A stretch of 7,930 nucleotides of DNA from CAWVVV01 sp964629165 (lineage in GTDB: Bacteria; Verrucomicrobiota; Verrucomicrobiia; Opitutales; Oceanipulchritudinaceae), in assembly GCA_964629165.1 (NCBI GenBank), contig CAZVQJ010000141.1:1-7930 (forward strand), written 5' to 3'. A model generated the notes under the pieces. It saw nothing but the letters and a program-made list of their open reading frames with translations, was not told the origin of the DNA and made no database searches. Position 1 is the first letter of the stretch. Each line of letters opens with the position of its first letter. The position numbers and the translations under genes were made by a program. Positions 6,071 to 7,930 of this stretch are shown here, one piece after another.

Positions 6071-6104
6071 GAGCCGATCGGACTGCGGGCGGAGGATGGC
6101 TCCT
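6069..6104. terminator. Weak hairpin between convergent operons
   Basis: AGGAGCC (6069-6075), which begins in the last stop codon of the plus operon, is the reverse complement of GGCTCCT (6098-6104), which ends just before the last stop codon of the minus-strand gene. The 7-bp stem encloses a 22-nt loop and fills almost the whole 36-bp gap. Placement suits a bidirectional termination or end-protecting structure. There is no T-run on either side and the loop is long, so it is not a classical intrinsic terminator. Confidence 0.25.
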
Positions 6105-6106
6105 GC

Positions 6107-6787
6107 TCAGGTCTCCGGGTGAAGGATGCCGTCGCGCAATATCGTGTGCCGGGCCGTGCGGGCGGCATGCGCGCGGTTGTGGGTGACGAGAACCAGGCTG
6201 GCTCCTTCGCTCCGCGTCACCCCGAGGAGCAGGTCCATGACTTCATCGCTTGAGCGCTCGTCGAGATTACCGGTCGGCTCGTCCGCAAAGAGCACCGCCG
6301 GACGATTCACAAGGGCGCGGGCCACCGCCACTCGCTGCCGTTCCCCTCCCGAGAGCATCGCAGGCAAGCTCTCGAGCCGTTTGGCGAGTCCGACCCGCTC
6401 AAGAAGCTCCTTCGCTCTTTCGCGGGCAGGTGCCAACGGTTGCCGCCCGATCCGGGCAATCAGCAGCACATTCTCGAGCGTATTCAACTCCGGAACCAAA
6501 TGATAACTCTGAAACACCATGCCACAGAAGCGGCTTCGACGGCGGGCAAGGCGATGGTTTCCGAGAGACTCGACGGGGGTGTCGTCCCAACGAACAGAAC
6601 CGACATCCGGGCGTTCGAGACCCGAGAGAATGTTCAGAAGAGTCGTCTTTCCGGAACCGGATTCGCCCCGGATGCTGAGCGAAGTGCCGGCTTCCAGATC
6701 CATCTCCAGTCCGCGCAAGACTTCGATCACCTCCGAGCCGATCCGAAAGTTCTTACTGACCCCGTGCGCCTGGAGAACGTGTTTCAT
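6107..6787 (-). CDS. lolD: LolD-type ABC transporter ATPase (lipoprotein release)
   Basis: 226-residue cytoplasmic ATPase of the LolD/MacB (FtsE-like) class, about the usual LolD length of 230. Motifs are complete: Walker A GESGSGKTT (41-49), Q-loop Q93 in VFQSYHLVPELNTLENV, signature LSGGERQRVAVARAL (145-159), Walker B VLFADEPTGNLD (165-176) and H-loop H203 in VTHN. The phrases SGSGKTTLLNILSGLE and FQSYHLVPELNTLENV are typical of this class. With its FtsX-type partner it should extract lipoproteins from the inner membrane for transfer to LolA. I chose the ATG at 6787, preceded by GGAAG; upstream in-frame codons would add 16 residues unlike the family and lie inside the permease gene. The start overlaps the permease stop by 4 bp (ATGA), and the gene converges on the plus-strand operon. 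The alternative is a MacB- or FtsE-type ATPase with another substrate. Confidence 0.9.
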   Translation of the reverse strand: MKHVLQAHGVSKNFRIGSEVIEVLRGLEMDLEAGTSLSIRGESGSGKTTLLNILSGLERPDVGSVRWDDTPVESLGNHRLARRRSRFCGMVFQSYHLVPELNTLENVLLIARIGRQPLAPARERAKELLERVGLAKRLESLPAMLSGGERQRVAVARALVNRPAVLFADEPTGNLDERSSDEVMDLLLGVTRSEGASLVLVTHNRAHAARTARHTILRDGILHPET

Positions 6788-7930
6788 GCTTCCACGCGGA
6801 TGGCGTCGGCCGGGCGCAGTCGGGTCGCACGCCACGCGGGCATGAGCCCCGCGAGTGTCGAAAGCACCACCGCACTGACGCCGATGACGAGAAAATCATT
6901 CATCGAATAATGGACCGGAAGCTCATTGAAGAAATAGAAGTTCACGAGCATCTCCCGCGAACTCGTCAGCTCGACGATGAGGTCAATGACCGGACCGCGA
7001 AAGGTCAACAGACCCACGCCAAGGAGCATCCCGAGGACTGCTCCAAGCAAACCGATCAGGAGGCCCTGAAAACAGAAGAGTCCCCAGAGCGCCCTGGGTT
7101 CGCCTCCGAATGCCTGAAGCACCCCAATCTCGCGGGTCTTGCGCACGACGTTGAGCAGTTGGGCAATGGCGATCGCAAACACGGCCACCGCCACAATGAC
7201 GAGGTTGATGAAAAGCATCATGACCTTCTCCATCTCGAGAACAGAGAGGAGTTGTGCCCAGCGCGCCTGCCACGTGTTCGCGTTGAGCCCGAGCGGCAGT
7301 TGTTCATTCCAGTCCTGCGCCACCGCAATTTCTTCATGCCCCGGATGCAGTCGCACCGTGATCCCGTGCACCCCTCCCCGCAGGGAATACAAGTCCTGCA
7401 TTGTCCGCAGCGTCACCACGAGCCCGGGAATGAATGCCGGGTCCCACTCGACGTTGTAGACGCCCACCACCGTGAGCGAACGGGGCAAGATCATTTCTTC
7501 GCTTTCCAAACCTTCAATCATCGTCGGGGTGAAGACCTCGATTTCGTCGCCAATCGAAAGACCCAATTGTCGCAGAAGCGTGAGGGAGACAATCGTCGTA
7601 TCGTCGCTCAGGTCCTCGACCGTTCCCTCACTGAGAAACCGGGTCAGCCCGTAAACATCCGGCGTCCATGGATCGAGTCCATAGGCCATCGTGCCCTGCC
7701 ATTGCCGGCCGCTCTGGGCGAGCACAAACCCGTTTGCGTAGGGGCCCACGGCCGCGATGCGAGGATCGTCTTCAAGACCGTTCGCGAGGGCCGAATCAAA
7801 GAGGAATGGGCGTCCCCAGTCTCCGATCTCGAGATGCCCGCTAATCTCAATCGCCCGCTGCCGGTGAATCTGTCCGAACCCGCCCATGACACTCTGCACC
7901 ACCACGAGGACCATCACGCCAAGGGCCACG
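6784..7930 (-). CDS. LolC/LolE-family FtsX-like permease, N-terminus outside window
   Basis: 381 complete codons are visible; the 5' end lies beyond 7930, with perhaps 25-40 residues missing. Residues are numbered from the first full codon, an internal GTG. The visible part begins within membrane segment 1 (VALGVMVLVVVQSVMGGF), whose S-V-M-x-G-F ending is typical of LolC/LolE. A periplasmic domain (about 20-235) with GHLEI and SIGDEIEVFTP follows. The FtsX domain then has segments at about 236-260, 285-310 and 345-365. The cytoplasmic TREIGVLQAFGG (265-276) is the family's conserved ATPase-contact motif, and LMPAWRATRLRPADAIRVEA ends the protein as expected. It should form a four-helix subunit working with LolD. 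SVMGGF recalls LolC more than LolE, but I cannot separate them. A single permease beside LolD suggests either a homodimer (LolF-like) or a partner beyond the window. Confidence 0.9.
   Translation of the reverse strand, partial: VALGVMVLVVVQSVMGGFGQIHRQRAIEISGHLEIGDWGRPFLFDSALANGLEDDPRIAAVGPYANGFVLAQSGRQWQGTMAYGLDPWTPDVYGLTRFLSEGTVEDLSDDTTIVSLTLLRQLGLSIGDEIEVFTPTMIEGLESEEMILPRSLTVVGVYNVEWDPAFIPGLVVTLRTMQDLYSLRGGVHGITVRLHPGHEEIAVAQDWNEQLPLGLNANTWQARWAQLLSVLEMEKVMMLFINLVIVAVAVFAIAIAQLLNVVRKTREIGVLQAFGGEPRALWGLFCFQGLLIGLLGAVLGMLLGVGLLTFRGPVIDLIVELTSSREMLVNFYFFNELPVHYSMNDFLVIGVSAVVLSTLAGLMPAWRATRLRPADAIRVEA

Overview
The window looks like chromosomal DNA of a GC-rich (about 60% by eye) Gram-negative bacterium. 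The evidence is a membrane-fusion protein, which needs a periplasm, and a LolC/E-LolD-type lipoprotein exporter, which needs an outer membrane. The sequence does not fix the phylum. Codon use and the style of the proteins would suit Verrucomicrobiota (Opitutae-like) or a proteobacterium, and I hold that only weakly. I see no rRNA, tRNA, CRISPR array, insertion sequence or prophage gene.

Layout. (1) Positions 1-67, minus strand: the first 22 codons of a response-regulator receiver domain, running off the left edge. (2) Positions 68-355: a divergent intergenic region holding a 24-bp near-perfect palindrome (237-260) and a second dyad (274-288), both candidate operators. (3) Positions 356-6070, plus strand: a compact five-gene operon. 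It encodes a TetR-family regulator, a HlyD/YbhG-type membrane-fusion protein, a tandem double-NBD ABC ATPase (YbhF type) and two ABC-2 permeases (YbhS and YbhR types). Genes overlap by 4 bp (ATGA) or are separated by at most 9 bp. (4) Positions 6071-6106: a short convergent gap spanned by a weak hairpin. (5) Positions 6107-7930, minus strand: a LolC/E-family FtsX-like permease, cut at the right edge, followed by LolD-type ATPase with a 4-bp ATGA overlap.

How the genes work together. The plus-strand operon has the same composition and order as the Escherichia coli cecR(ybiH)-ybhGFSR locus. The two permeases probably form a heterodimeric inner-membrane pore, the double ATPase drives it, and the fusion protein bridges it to an outer-membrane channel of TolC type that is not encoded here. 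The TetR protein probably represses its own operon. The minus-strand pair is an independent transporter, most likely for release of lipoproteins from the inner membrane.

I found no clearly new system. The points most worth a second look are the palindromes upstream of the tetR-like gene, an inverted repeat that would bury the start codon of the fusion-protein gene, and the complementary pattern of degenerate motifs in the two halves of the ATPase, which predicts one consensus and one degenerate ATP site.
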